Shown here: piece after piece, positions 35,063 through 45,759 of the stretch
How the letters are laid out: the number at the start of each line of letters is the position of its first letter
Position numbering within the stretch: position 1 is the stretch's first letter
NCBI GenBank assembly: GCA_024663395.1
Contig: JANFAH010000017.1
Span: 744,001-808,000, forward strand
Length of the DNA stretch: 64,000 nucleotides
Source: Pisolithus tinctorius
Taxonomy: Eukaryota; Basidiomycota; Agaricomycetes; Boletales; Pisolithaceae
Reading direction: 5' to 3'
Program-made: the position numbers and the translations under genes
Notes under the pieces: model-generated
The model's input: only the letters and a program-made list of their open reading frames with translations
Told to the model about the DNA's origin: nothing
Databases searched by the model: none

Positions 35063-35684
35063 CTACTCGGCCTCAGCCATACTCTCATCCTCCCCCTTGG
35101 ACTCCTCCTCTTCATCCTCGCCATGAGTCTTCAACCACTCTGCTTCCTTGTGCAACTTGTCAGAGTCGAGCTCAGACAAGCCCGAGTCTGAAGGGGACAC
35201 TGCCATCCTGAAGCCGTATGATTCGTTGAGTATCGACTTGAGGGCATTGGTGATGCTGCCTGAGTTCTCGACAGCAGTCTCATGCAGTTCAAAAAGGCTG
35301 GCCAAATTGTTGGCAATCAGCCCAGCTGCGTCAATAAGACGCTTGAGCTTGTCTTCCAAGCCTGAGTACCTGTCTGCACCAGCCTCCCTCAGTCTACTCC
35401 TGCCAGCCTCAGGCTCGTTGAGGTCCAAGATTTCGGTCACCCTCATACTCATCTTCACCCATTTCTGATTGCTGGGCCTGGCTTTGGCATTTTCCTTGTC
35501 GGCTTTCCTTTTCTTCCCCTTGCCAACCTTCCCCATGGCCTTGGGACCGGCCTCGGTATCCTTCCCGTCCCCAGGCCAGCAACACTTGCCTTTCAATAGG
35601 TTGCATCGCATGCAGGCGACGCACTTCTTGTTACTGTCTATGATGAACTCACAGACGGTTTGGGCCCAGGCACAGCAAGTGCAG

Positions 35685-35734
35685 CTGAAGGGGTTGTCAG
35701 AGGGGATATGCACAAGGTTAAAAAAATCACTCAC
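35685..35734 (-). other. Intron of the T5 antisense gene
   Basis: A 50-base GT-AG intron on the minus strand: donor GTGAGTGATT after CCTGG, acceptor CCCCTTCAG before CTGCACTTGC. It sits between the charged-helix exon and the cysteine-cluster exon, as in T4. Confidence 0.65.
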
Positions 35735-35950
35735 CCAGGGTCCATAACCACCTTCCTCACCTCCCCCCCAGCCTCATCTCCCTTGTCAGCCTCAGCCTTG
35801 CACTTTCACTCGGCCTCCTTCTCCTCCTTGGCTCTATGCTTCTCCTCTTCCTCACATGCCCTCTCCTGTTCAGCCTCCCACACTGCCCTCTCGGCTTCGG
35901 CCTTCTCCCTCTCTGCCCTCTTGGCCTCAAGCCGAGCCTGTTCTTCCCAC

Positions 35951-36374
35951 TGTAGGGAGTAAGTACTCCCTACTGAGGTGATTTAATTATTTTATCCTTT
36001 CTATTGTGTTTTTGCTTTGATTTACATTAGTGATACTTAGCCTACCTTTGTGGCGCATTTTTGGTAGCTTAGTCAGCATTTTTGCGCACTAGTGTAGGTC
36101 TACAGTACACAACAAAAAAAAAGAGGAACCAGACTGCGAAGACTGCGAAATCAAAGACTGCGAAAGAAAGACAGTGAAAGCCCTCACTGAGGCACACCTA
36201 GACGACCCTCCAGACACCATTACTCACTTGTTTCCCTGCTTCATTCATTCTGCCCAACCCAAATCCTCTCCTTCACCTCTTTTCTCAATCCAAGCTCAGA
36301 GCTCCTCTGGGTTGAACTAGACCCTTTCTATCAATCCCTAGGAGTCCCTAGGATCACTAAATACCCAACTTACA
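35951..36374 (+). repeat. L1 5' LTR
   Basis: About 424 bp, matching 39474-39899. It starts with the small palindrome AGGGAGTAAGTACTCCCT. A run of A (about 36112-36121) and short repeats of GACTGCGAA follow in the middle. The downstream ACTGGAGCCCACTGCGAGG is the putative primer site. Confidence 0.87.
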
Positions 36375-37560
36375 ACTGGAGCCCACTGCGAGGGGCTCTG
36401 CTTAGCTTGGATCCCTTCCTCCTCCTCCTCCTGCCTAGATTTTCGCTTTTTGGCAGGTTTTACTTCGCATTTTTGGCCCTCTGGAGTTGTAGGTCATTGC
36501 CTGTGTTCGTTTTTGACTCCTATACAGCCATTTTGAGCCGCTCGAACCCCCCATCAAATCACCTTTAGGCATTTTGCCTTCAAAGCCCCTTCAGGTCATG
36601 TTTTGCCCCCTCGAAGTTGTTTTCTGGCGCGTTTTTGGACTCCTAGCACCCCATTGTGTCGCCTTCCTTCGCCTATCTGCCAGTCAGTTCCCTGCCAAGC
36701 TGTTCGCAGCGCTTCTGGCCACATTTGTGTGCCCTTGCCCCCCCCAGAGCCCTCTCCAGTCGCATTTTTGGCTGTTCAAAGCAGTTTCTCTTCGCATTTT
36801 TGGTTGTACAAGGTCTTCAGAGTCGCCCTCACTCATTCCCCATCAGTTTCGGCCATCTCGCACCATTCTGGTTGCCATTGAACTGCATTTTTTCACATTT
36901 GAGGCCCCTTTGAGCCACTTGGATCATCCCTGCAGCTGCCCTAGGCCTTTTCCCACTGTTGTTCTGCCGTCTTAAGCCATTTATCATCCCCAGCGCTCGT
37001 TCTCAGTCCATAGGAGTTGCCCACACCTGTTCGAGGTCACACGAAGTCACTTTTTGGTGCATTGTCCCCAGGATCACCCTCCCCCCCCCTCTTGCTGCCA
37101 GAGTCTTACTCTTGGCAGTGTTTTTGGCTCGTTTTTGGTGTCTTAGTGCTGCAGTCCACCACCCCCAGTCACCTGTCCTTGTATTCTCCCCTTTGGCACT
37201 GTTCTGAACTGCTCGAGTCCCTGTCAAACTCGCTTCAAGAACCCCTTGGTCTTTTGGGGTTGTGTCTTTGCTCCATAGGTTTCCCCTTCAGGGCTTTGGG
37301 TTCAAATCTACATCACTAGTATTCATGTTTTAGTGTTACAAGTTGAATTCTAGTCTTTGGGATCAGTCTGGGTAGTCTGTGCCCTTTGAGTGCTCGAGTT
37401 CACATTTTGGCCCTTCAACTTGAGTGTTTCCACTTCGAGCTCACATTTTCACTGTTCACACTCACTGTCTGAGTCATCGAGACCTTTGGGATTGCATCAT
37501 AGACCTTTGAGCTCACTTCAAGTCCTCAGTGCTTATGTGCAGCTGTGTTTTCCCTTCAGT
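36375..37560 (+). other. L1 leader region without clear gene
   Basis: A long TTTT/CCCC-rich leader in which GCATTTTTGGC-like words recur many times (for example 36466-36478, 36760-36775, 36793-36807). Short ORFs here are composed of Ser/Pro/Leu/Phe and look random. It may act as a 5' untranslated region or packaging sequence. No promoter or gene can be supported. Confidence 0.45.
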
Positions 37561-39030
37561 GGCAAGGCCTGAGTTCTCAGGAGACCTGCAGGACCTTCAA
37601 GACTACTTCGAGCAGGTAGTCAGGTACTGCGAGGAAAGGGGTGTCTTCGAAGATAGGGCAACCATCTGAGTTGCACTTTGGTTCACACCTCCAAGCTCGT
37701 CGAAGCTTTGGTCGCACTTCATTGAGCCTGGTAATGGTGAATGGGATCGATTCATAGGCCTGGTCATCCAGCAGTACCCTGAGCTCGAGCAGCCAGGAGA
37801 TGATCTCGACCCCCTTGACAAGCTCCTTGCCTTTCTCAGGAAGGCTCGTACCTTCAAATTCGATTTGCTCTCATCCCTAGGGCAGTATCTTCGAAGTTTC
37901 CAGCAGCAGTTCCTGCATCTTGTAAAGCAGGGTGTTTTAGACATCAAGGTGCAGTCAAGGCTCTTTGTTCGAGGCCTTTCGTTACAGCTCACAAAGAAGG
38001 TAATGACCAGCCTCCTTTGCTGATTCCCCCAGCATGCCCCAGACCTCTCCTGGCACTTCGTCAATGTCATTTGTCACACCAGGTATGTGCTGGTGAACCA
38101 GTTGGATGGTGATGGCACAGGGAAATGGTGGAGTTCAGACCCCCCTCATCGAGTTGAGCCCCCTTTGGCTTCGAATAGCTAGCATCCTCTTCGAAGTGAA
38201 CCTTCGACCTCAAGTAGACCCCCTCCCTGCTTCAGGTCGACTTCAGACAGTACCCCTCATCGAGTCGAGCCCCCTTCAGCATCGAATAGCCAAAGTCCTC
38301 TTCGAAATGAACCTTTGACCTCAAGTAGACCCTCTCACTGCTTCGGGCGGACTTCGGACAGTACCCCTCATCGAGTTGAGCTCCCTTTGGCTTTGAATAG
38401 CCAAAGTCCTCTTTGAAGTGAACCTTTGACCTCAAGTAGACCCTCTCGCTGCTTTGAGTCAACTTTGAATGGTCTCCCTCGACCAGTTTCGAGCCTGTGT
38501 GTCCCTGTTCCTCAGCAAGGGGCTCCAAGTAGCATCCGACTTCGCTTCGAGTTGGTTTCAAATGACTTGAGTTCTCATCCAGCCTCGAGTAAGCCCTCCC
38601 CACAGCCCAGTTCGACTTCAAAGAGTCCCCCTTGACTCAGCCCTCGCTCTAATGACTCCCCTGTTCACCCAAGAGCCTGGAGGCCACCTTCTGCCCTCGA
38701 GAGGTTCAGTTTCTGCTTCTTCTGTGGTCAAGAAGGTCATGTTCGAGCTCAGTGCAGTGTGTGCACTTCGTATCTGGTGTCAGGCAGGTGTAGGATTATT
38801 CATGGCCAAGTTGTACTACCTACAGGTCAGGAGGTCCCTCGAGAGGCTCTTGGGTGAACTCTCAGGGAGCAGCTCAACTCCTGGGCCCTGGCTCGTGGTC
38901 ATGGTGGTTCGAGTTCCCAGGTACCTTCCCATGCTTCGCCTCAGTCCCCTCCAGGACTCTCTCCCCCTCATCATGTTCGCACCAGTCCCCCGAATTCTGC
39001 TCGCAGTCAAGGTGCTCAAATTGAAGTAGC
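37561..39030 (+). pseudogene. gag: L1 gag with zinc knuckle
   Basis: From about 37565 a frame reads PEFSGDLQDLQDYFEQVVRY and CEERGVFEDRATI, then after a TGA WSHFIEPGNGEWDRFIGLVI, KLLAFLRKARTFKFDL and SRLFVRGLSLQLTKKVM. That is the capsid-like gag of agaricomycete gypsy elements. A proline/serine region with three about 108-bp repeats follows. Near 38713 the knuckle FCFFCGQEGHVRAQC appears (CX2CX4HX4C). Stops at about 37668 and 38020 break it. No pol follows before the right LTR. Confidence 0.72.
38143..38470 (+). repeat. Three tandem ~108-bp repeats inside L1 gag
   Basis: Units start CCCCTCATCGAGT at about 38143, 38251 and 38361 and share GAGC..CCTT..GC.TCGAATAGC and CCTC.AGTAGACCC. The period is 108-110 bp and so divisible or nearly divisible by three, consistent with repeats in a coding linker. 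Confidence 0.75.
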
Positions 39031-39473
39031 TGAATCAGGCTCAAGGTTTATTGAACACCCCTCGACCTCTACTTGCCATCTCTCCCCATGCTCTAGGGCC
39101 CCAGTGGCTCAGTCATTTCGACTTTGACCCCTCCTCCTGGCTTCAAATCGTATTCAAGTTCGAAGAACTGACTTTGAACAACCTCACCTGTCCCCTCTGC
39201 CCTCGGTTCGAGTTCGTAGCCCCTGTCTGGCTGAACCTTCTCCCCAGCCATGTGCCTATGCCAGTTTGCTTCCTGATTCTGGTCACATCCCTTGTGGGTT
39301 GGTGAAGTGAGTCATTTGGACTTTTGCTTTTTCTTGATATGGTCTCCTTGTTTCTGTTTCAAAGCTTGATGTCTTTCATTCTCTGGACTCATTTTTGATA
39401 TGATACCTGTTCCTTCATTTGAACCCCCCTTTTTGTTGACTGAGGACAGTCATTTTCTCAAGCCCCCCTTGGA

Positions 39474-39899
39474 TGTAGGGAATAAGTACTCCCTACTGAG
39501 GTGATTTAATTATTTTATCTTTTCTATTGTGTTTTTGCTTTGATTTACATTAGTGATACTTAGCCTACCTTTGTGGCGCATTTTTGGTAGCTTAGTCAGC
39601 ATTTTTGCGCACTAGTTTAGGTCTACAAAACACAACAAAAAAAAAAGGAGGAACCAGACTGCAAAGACTGCAAAATCGAAGACTGTGAAAGAAAGACTGT
39701 GAAAGCCCTCACTGAGGCACCCCTAGATGACCCTCCGGACGCTGTCACTCACTTGTTTCCCTGCTTCATTCATTCTGCCCAACCCAAATCCTCTCCTTCA
39801 CCTCTTTTCTCAATCCAAGCTCAGAGCCCCTCTGGGTTGAACTAGACCCTTTCTATCAATCCCTAGGAGTCCCTAGGATCGCTCACTACCTAACTTACA
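39474..39899 (+). repeat. L1 3' LTR
   Basis: The right copy of the L1 LTR, preceded by AAGCCCCCCTTGGA. It differs from the left copy by scattered transitions, and loses a CpG in several places relative to it. Confidence 0.87.
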
Positions 39900-40214
39900 C
39901 TGCCAGGCTTGCTCAGCCACCTTGCACTGCTTCCTCTCTTTGGCCTTGGCCCTCATCATCTCCTGTTCATCATCAGTGTTGTACTTGATAGCATCGTCCA
40001 ACACCTGGGTCCAGTTGACCATGGCCTGGCCTTCACTGTTGTTGTCAGCTGTGGTGGTTGGTCTTGAAGTGGACATGGTGGGTAGGATATGAAAGAAAGG
40101 ATGCAAAGGGCTTAGCGAGCCACAAGTACCAGTTTTTTGAACTCAGCCAGTTTTCAGACTCAGCCCACCACCCTCACAGGGGTCTCATGGGTTCGACCCC
40201 TAAGAGGGGGATAC

Positions 40215-41741
40215 TGTCATAGTCATGCCTCGACTCCAGCTGGACTCGGCCTTGCACTCACTCAGTCCAGCCTCGGCCTCACCAGTCCCACATCTCCAGT
40301 TGGTCTAGCATGGTAAGCACTGCTTTGCAGTGTGTGTCATTTTGGTTAGGTCCTGCCTGGTCCTGTCCCCAGTCCACTCTGTCCTGGTCTCCATTGTCTT
40401 AGTCATATCTTACTAATACTTGTCTTACCAATCACCTTAGCAATCTTTGTGAGACCGGTGTAGGGAGCCATATACTCCCTGAGGCTGGAACAGGAATCTG
40501 TCACTAAATTCCACAGGCCTCTATGACAAACCCATTTTGGAATTTTTCCCGCTCATGACCTCGTGTTTCCTCCCAACCCCTGTTGCCTTCAGAGTTTCTG
40601 CCGACCTTCCGCATGTCGCTCAGTCATCAAAATGCTGATCCGGAAATTCTGCATTTGCGCAGAGTCATCCAGAATTCAGTAGCCGTGCCTCCGCTCAGCC
40701 ACATCACCAGTCATCCATGCCACTTTCCTCTAAAAAACTCCACTTTCCCCTGTCGCCCTAAATTCCACAAGCTGGGCTTCGTTTCAGTATGCTACGCTCT
40801 GCCCTCCTGTGTCACTCAGCTCCATCTCCCACTTGTATGCATACTCTCGTTCTGTTGGAAGATACCCCTTACCATTGACCCGCTCTTACTCTCGTCTACT
40901 ACCCACCAGTCTATTTCATGTGCATCTGTATTTTGCTGACGTCTGACATCCCTTCCTTTATTTTCCAGTCTTTTAGTTTTCCTGCCCCACCTTACTCTGA
41001 CTCATATCTACTTTCCCTGTACTATATAATTCCATCATAATGTCGGAAATATACCACCCACCTTTGGAGTTGCTATCTGTGTGTGTTCCGCAAGTTCGAG
41101 AGTTTCTAGAGTCTAAAGTGCATATATAGAGTCTACTGCATCTTCAGTGTCCCCAGAGGTCTTCATGTCTCCTGTGTCCTCCAGCCCTGCACACCTAATC
41201 CCATATCCCTTTCGCTTCAAATTCGCTCCTCTTGATGCATAGCAACCTCTCGGAATTTTGTATACCCATCTTGCTGTTCCTCACACGTCTACATCTGCCC
41301 AGAATTAAATTCTGCGACTCTCGCTCGAATTTCCCCACCGCTTCTAAGCCCTTTCTCAACCTCTCCTTCCACACAGCACCCCTTGGGATGATCCTAGGGA
41401 ATTCTCCCTTCACCCTTCCTCTAGTCGCATGCTTCCCAGAAGTCATGTCTCACACCAGCATTACTGGTCTCTGTACTATAGTTACTTCTGGTATATAAAC
41501 TCATAGATACTTGGCCTGTACCCCTCAGTCTGAAATCAACCAAGTTAACTCTGATAACCCCATCTCAGCCTTGGACTCAGACTGAGACCCATGCAAGGGA
41601 ATAGCACTGCATCCTCAGTCGCTAAGTCCAAACAGTCCAACTATCTGTATCCTCAACTTCACTCCTGATCCCAACCACTTGGCTTCACACCTGCTTTGGT
41701 CTCTGGTCTGGCCTCAACCTGGACAACTCTCGAACTTGACA
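40215..41741 (+). repeat. T5 3' LTR, split by a 1-kb insertion
   Basis: 40215-40458 matches the first part of the T5 LTR and 41455-41741 the rest, ending CTTGACA. The 996-bp insertion interrupts the word ACCGGCATTACTGG. Confidence 0.92.
40459..41454 (+). mobile_element. S1: solo-LTR-like insertion in the T5 3' LTR
   Basis: 996 bp beginning TGTAGGGAGCCATATACTCCCT and ending GTCTCACA, TG...CA ends with the same opening palindrome type as the L1 LTR. A TATA-like ACTATATAATTCC occurs at about 41022. Flanks are CCGG on the left and CCAG on the right, a 4-bp duplication with one transition, or ACCGG/ACCAG if the last A belongs to the duplication. No coding sequence of an element is present, so a solo LTR left by LTR-LTR recombination is the simplest reading. 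Confidence 0.62.
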
Positions 41742-41746
41742 ATGAC

Positions 41747-42039
41747 TAGTAATAGAATACTGTCTTTGCATGAGTGGCTGTGTAGCCACATCCCCTCACT
41801 CTTTCTTCCTCCATCATCATCAGAGTCCAGCCACAGTGTGGGCCTCTAATCATTCAGTTTTCATTCCTTTTCACCATTGCTCCTTAACCACCAACTGACT
41901 ACTCCACTCCTTAAACATTACACACCCTCCTCGACAAGTTGAGACCATGAACAACCACAACCACCTAGTGCCACAGGTTGGACATGCGGCAGCCTCAGTG
42001 ACCACAACAACCTGATTTCTCCCTACCCACCTTCCAAGG
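41747..42039. other. Unassigned sequence between T5 and N1
   Basis: About 290 bp with no recognised motif. It should be either T3-tail sequence continuing from 29243 or the left end of N1. I could not find a split-repeat partner for N1 here. Confidence 0.35.
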
Positions 42040-43690
42040 CATGGTAGAGCTGACAATGATTGGAGCAAACATGTCCTGGGAGGATGCCATTGAAGAACTT
42101 GGAAGATGCTGGGATCAGAACAACCCACTGGGAGAACCCCATCCAGAGGACCAACCACAGCCAGAAGGAGACCAGGGAAACCCACTGGAAGAACCACCAT
42201 GCCCACTGGCACAACTACCAGCCATTGGCCTGGAGTGTCTTCCCCAATGACTCCTGGGAACCAACCCCCCTGCTTTCAACCCAGACACCATGGTTTCATC
42301 CAACCTCCCAACACAACTGGCCAAATATGCCATAAAGAAAATAGAGGCGTTCAAGTTCATCCATATGTGGTATTTGACACAGGAGGGACTACTCAAGGCA
42401 GCACAAATGGTTAGATGCTTGGAGGAGAACAACACCCTAGCCATCACCCAAGCAAGCGAAGGAAACATCACCCTATGCATGGCCAACTCCCTCACTGCCT
42501 CCAAGAATGCCAAACCAGACCACACCCTAACGTTCACTGAGTACACATATGCCAAAAATCATTTCCTAATGTGCATCCAGAACACTGGATGGGGAAACCA
42601 GCTGGTAGATGCCCTTAACTGGTTCTTCCACTGAATAGACAACCACTGGCTCCAGGATCAGGGAGACCAAGGAGAATGAGAACTGCTACACTATGCATCA
42701 AAGGTCAGACAAGATTGGCATGACAAAGTGGCACAAAGTCAAGCATACAACATTGGTACCATAAACAAAGAACTGCTAGTGGACATAGGTCAAGATTTAG
42801 ATACCAGGGACATACAATCAGGGCTGGACCAGGTCAATCATCCACTCTCTCTCTCCACCTGGACATCAAAGTGCTAACACAATGCTCCCCCCCCCTTCAA
42901 CTCCCCCATCACACATGCCCACTTCATCCACCCACACATGACCATGACCACCTCCCCCTCATATCTCACACTCACACCCCAACCCCATGTCCTACTGCTG
43001 CTGCACATACTGCCATGCTGCTGCTGCCAATACTGCCACGCTGCTACTGCCAATACACCACCCCCCCCACAAACCCTGCTGTTCCCCCCATACCAAACAC
43101 TGTTGCTGCTGCCCACAGGCCTACCCACCCTCCCCATACATGCCCACAGCCTCTCATCCCCACACCAAAACACAGATTCAGCACAGCTGACTACCCCACC
43201 CAGAGCCTTCCAAAAGGGGACAACAGCCCACATGCTTCCAAAAGTGCAGATCCTCCTGCTCCCCCTCCCCCAAATACACCCAAGGACAGAGGCTGAGACA
43301 GTGCTATGACAGGTCCGGATCATGCTGGCCCAGGTCTTGCTCGCTGCAAAAATGCTCCAGATCCCTGTGATGAAGCAACAGCAGGGACAGAAGGGGACAT
43401 CACGAATTTCACAACAAGACTCACATTGTCTGCCCAAAGTGCCTGGGATGGCATGAAGACTGCTCTTTCTGTAACAAACCCATGTGCTGGGACAAATCAG
43501 CCCTGGCCCACTGTACATGAGACCAACAGGGCTGCCTCATCAACAAGAATGGTTGTACTCTGTGCTGGGACTTTCAATGCCCCTGCAGATGCCTCAGCAA
43601 ACTCCACTGCCACGAGTGCTTGGGCTGCAGCAACACCAAACATGGAGCACAGGAATGCCCTCACCAACAACCTGCTTGAGACAAGACAAC
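42040..43690 (+). pseudogene. gag: N1 gag and cysteine-rich region
   Basis: At 42290-42634 the block YAIKKIEAFKFIHMWYLTQE corresponds to the YAARKLKKGEY-ELYFFTN region of N2 gag. A proline/cysteine-poor linker follows (42870-43300). At about 43410-43670 a frame reads CPKCLGWHEDCSFC, then CTLCWDFQCPC and HCHECLGCSNTKHGAQECP, matching N2's C..W....C, KHLCSGC and HGAQRCP pattern. This zinc-binding region probably serves as nucleocapsid. Frames are broken repeatedly. Confidence 0.68.
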
Positions 43691-45440
43691 ATGATGTCAT
43701 GCGCACCCCATATCACCCACAAGCCTGGAAGGCCTTTCTCATAAAACACCAGCTAACTTCAAAATACCTGTCCCTACTCAATCAGTTAATCTACAGATTC
43801 CATGTCTGCATACCCAACATACCCCACACATTCACCCCCCCAAATAGCCCCTCCATCAACCAACACCATCACACCTTCAAGGAAATAATCAAGAAAGAGT
43901 TTGCCAAAGGCCACTACTTGGGCCCTTTCCCCCCCCCATCTACTCAAGCAGTACATAGGTCCCTTCCAGTTGTCCCCCCTTAGTATCATACCAAAGCCTG
44001 GCAAACCCAGGAAGTACTGCCTAATACAAAACTTATCCTACCCCATTGTACCTAGACACAGCAATGCATTCTCAATCAACTCATGTGTTGAATCCTCTCT
44101 CTTCCCCTGCACTTGGGGAACCCCCATGACAACATGCACACTAATAGTGTCTCTTCCCCCAGGATGTCAAGGCATGACCAGAGATGTAGCAGAAGCTTAC
44201 AGGATGATCCCTATACACCCATCCCAGTGGCCAGGGCTCGTAGTATGACTATCCAACACCCCACCAACATTCACCATCAACACAGCATTATGCTTTGGAT
44301 ATGGACCCTTGGCAGGCATCTACAGAGGAGTCAGAGATGCAGGACTGGACATAATGCAAGCCAAGGGGATTGGCCCAATAGTCACCTGGGTCGACGATCA
44401 CCTATTCATACATCTACTAAAGTCTGAAATCCCTAAGTACAACATCATCAGAAAACCAAAAGCCAAGCTAATCCTAGAGAACAGGGGCACCAAAACAGAC
44501 AATGGACATCTGTGGTACAAAGGAGCTACCCTGGCCAACAGAGACTATGAAGAGTTTGCCGAAGAATGCCTTTTCCCCATAAAAGCCTTCTCAAAAGCCA
44601 AAGACATCACATCTCAAGCAGACCTCCATGCATGCTCCTTCAAACACATTGATGTGATCACAACCCAACTCAGCATACCATGGGAACAATCTAAGGACAC
44701 ACAATTCTCCAATGTGCCGACATTCATGGGTTTCATCTGGTATCTAGACAACAAAACAGTTGGGCTTACAGAAGGGAAGAAGGAAAAGTATACTACATCC
44801 ATAGACAAGTGGTCCCAAAAGAAGACCCATAATCTAGAGGAGGTACAGAAGCTTCATGGAAGACTCTCACACATGGCACTGGTAATCCTGGGAGGAAGTG
44901 CTTACCTAACATCGCTACAGGTGATGCTCACCATTTTCGGAGACAAACCCTTCATGCCCTGCATGCAGCCTCAAGCCCTGCAACATGAACTACTTTGGTG
45001 GTGAACAGCTCTCCAAACATCACCCCCCATCCCCATTCCCATCCACTGTACTGCCATCGACCTTCAAGCCTTCTCAGATGCCAGCTCCAGCATTGGCCTT
45101 GTGATCATCATCAGAGAAAAATGGAGAGCCTGGACCCTACACCCTAATTGGAAGGGAGATGAGAGGGACATCGGCTGGGCAGAGAGCATTGCTTTTGAAT
45201 TCCTTGTATGTTACCTACTCATCATCAGTCCCTCCTCCAAACCTCTACAGGTCTTTGGAGATAACAAAGGAGTCATTAAAGCCTGGAGAAAAGGTAGGAG
45301 CAGCAACAAGCCCACAAATGATACCTTCTGCAGGATCCACTCTCCTCACCTCTCCCCCATGCAGAGTTTTCACAGACTACATCCTGAGTGAACTCAACCC
45401 AGCAGACAAACCATCATGGGGCATCTATCCCCCCCCCCCA
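43691..45440 (+). pseudogene. N1 reverse transcriptase and RNase H
   Basis: Motifs in order: TPYHPQAWKAFLIKHQL, then SPLSIIPKPGKPRKYCLIQN, then TRDVAEAYRMIPIHPSQWPG. After frame changes come GIGPIVTWVDDHLFIHLL with the VDD box and RNase H with AFSDASSSIGLV and FGDNKGVIKAW. These match N2 block by block. Stops at 44246-44248 and 45002-45004 and frame slips disable it. Confidence 0.82.
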
Positions 45441-45759
45441 AACTTGTGCTGCCCCCCATCCCAATCCCAACCCCCATCACTCACCTTGTCTTCAATTTTG
45501 ATGACCCACACACCAACAGTCTCACAATCCAACATCAACTTTAACAACATCACTGCAATAACAGTCACACAACAAATGTTCCCCCCTTTGAGACCCATGG
45601 CTGTCCTTCCATACCCAATAAACCTAACACCAAAGCCCTCCAAGCTACACCCCATGTGCCCAGTGAAAGACTGCTTAGAACAATGGCAACCACACCCCAA
45701 CATCATATGATTGCTAAACATCCTGCCAGAGTTCTGAGACAGAGTATGAGAGGTAACTC

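Larger units (their letters stand above)
35951..39899 (+). mobile_element. L1: gag-only (non-autonomous) LTR retrotransposon
   Basis: Two near-identical LTRs (35951-36374 and 39474-39899) start TGTAGGGA and end CTTACA. The internal 3.1 kb encodes a gag with a zinc knuckle, but no protease, reverse transcriptase or integrase. It sits in exon 1 of the T5 antisense gene, whose codons resume in frame on the other side. If the ends are read as TAGGG...CTTA, a perfect 5-bp duplication CACTG (35948-35952 and 39898-39902) appears; with TG...CA ends the flanks share one base. A relative with pol would have to supply enzymes in trans. Confidence 0.82.
35063..40076 (-). pseudogene. T5 antisense accessory gene, split by L1
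   Basis: The counterpart of the T4 antisense gene. Reading leftward: exon 1 begins at the ATG at 40076 (MSTSRPTTTADNNSEG), continues to AEQAWQ at 39903, is cut by L1 (35951-39899) and resumes in frame as WEEQARLEAKRAEREKAEAE. A TGA falls in the helix (KEEKEAE-stop-KCKAEA). A 50-base intron (35685-35734, GTGAGT...TTCAG) leads to exon 2: CTCCAWAQTVCEFIIDSN, then CVACMRCNLLKGKCCW, a Lys-rich patch and an acidic C-terminus ending at 35063. Architecture and intron position match T4. It may be a Zn-cluster-like nucleic-acid binding protein; function unknown. Confidence 0.68.
29244..41741 (+). mobile_element. T5: plus-strand chromodomain Ty3/gypsy element
   Basis: The left LTR is 29244-29770 (527 bp, TGTCATAG...CTTGACA) and the right LTR 40215-41741, the latter split by a 996-bp insertion. 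The target duplication is ATGAC at 29239-29243 and 41742-41746. Gag, protease, reverse transcriptase/RNase H, integrase and chromodomain run from 29809 to 34872. An antisense spliced gene lies between pol and the 3' LTR and is split by L1. A purine tract (AAGAGGGGGATAC) precedes the right LTR. A solo LTR of the same family lies at 49764-50291. Confidence 0.94.

Noticed and set aside
36574..37319. Several overlapping ORFs in the L1 leader
   Set aside because: Low-complexity Ser/Pro/Leu composition driven by T/C-rich repeats.
38143..38470. 108-bp repeats as a CRISPR-like array
   Set aside because: Units are contiguous, without unique spacers, and lie in a eukaryotic gag linker.
40583..40939. 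118-codon ORF in S1
   Set aside because: Ser/Pro/His-rich composition, no homologous domain, inside an LTR-like insertion.
42870..43300. CCCC/CTGCTG-rich stretch as a microsatellite or array
   Set aside because: Irregular units without fixed period; fits a decayed coding linker of N1.
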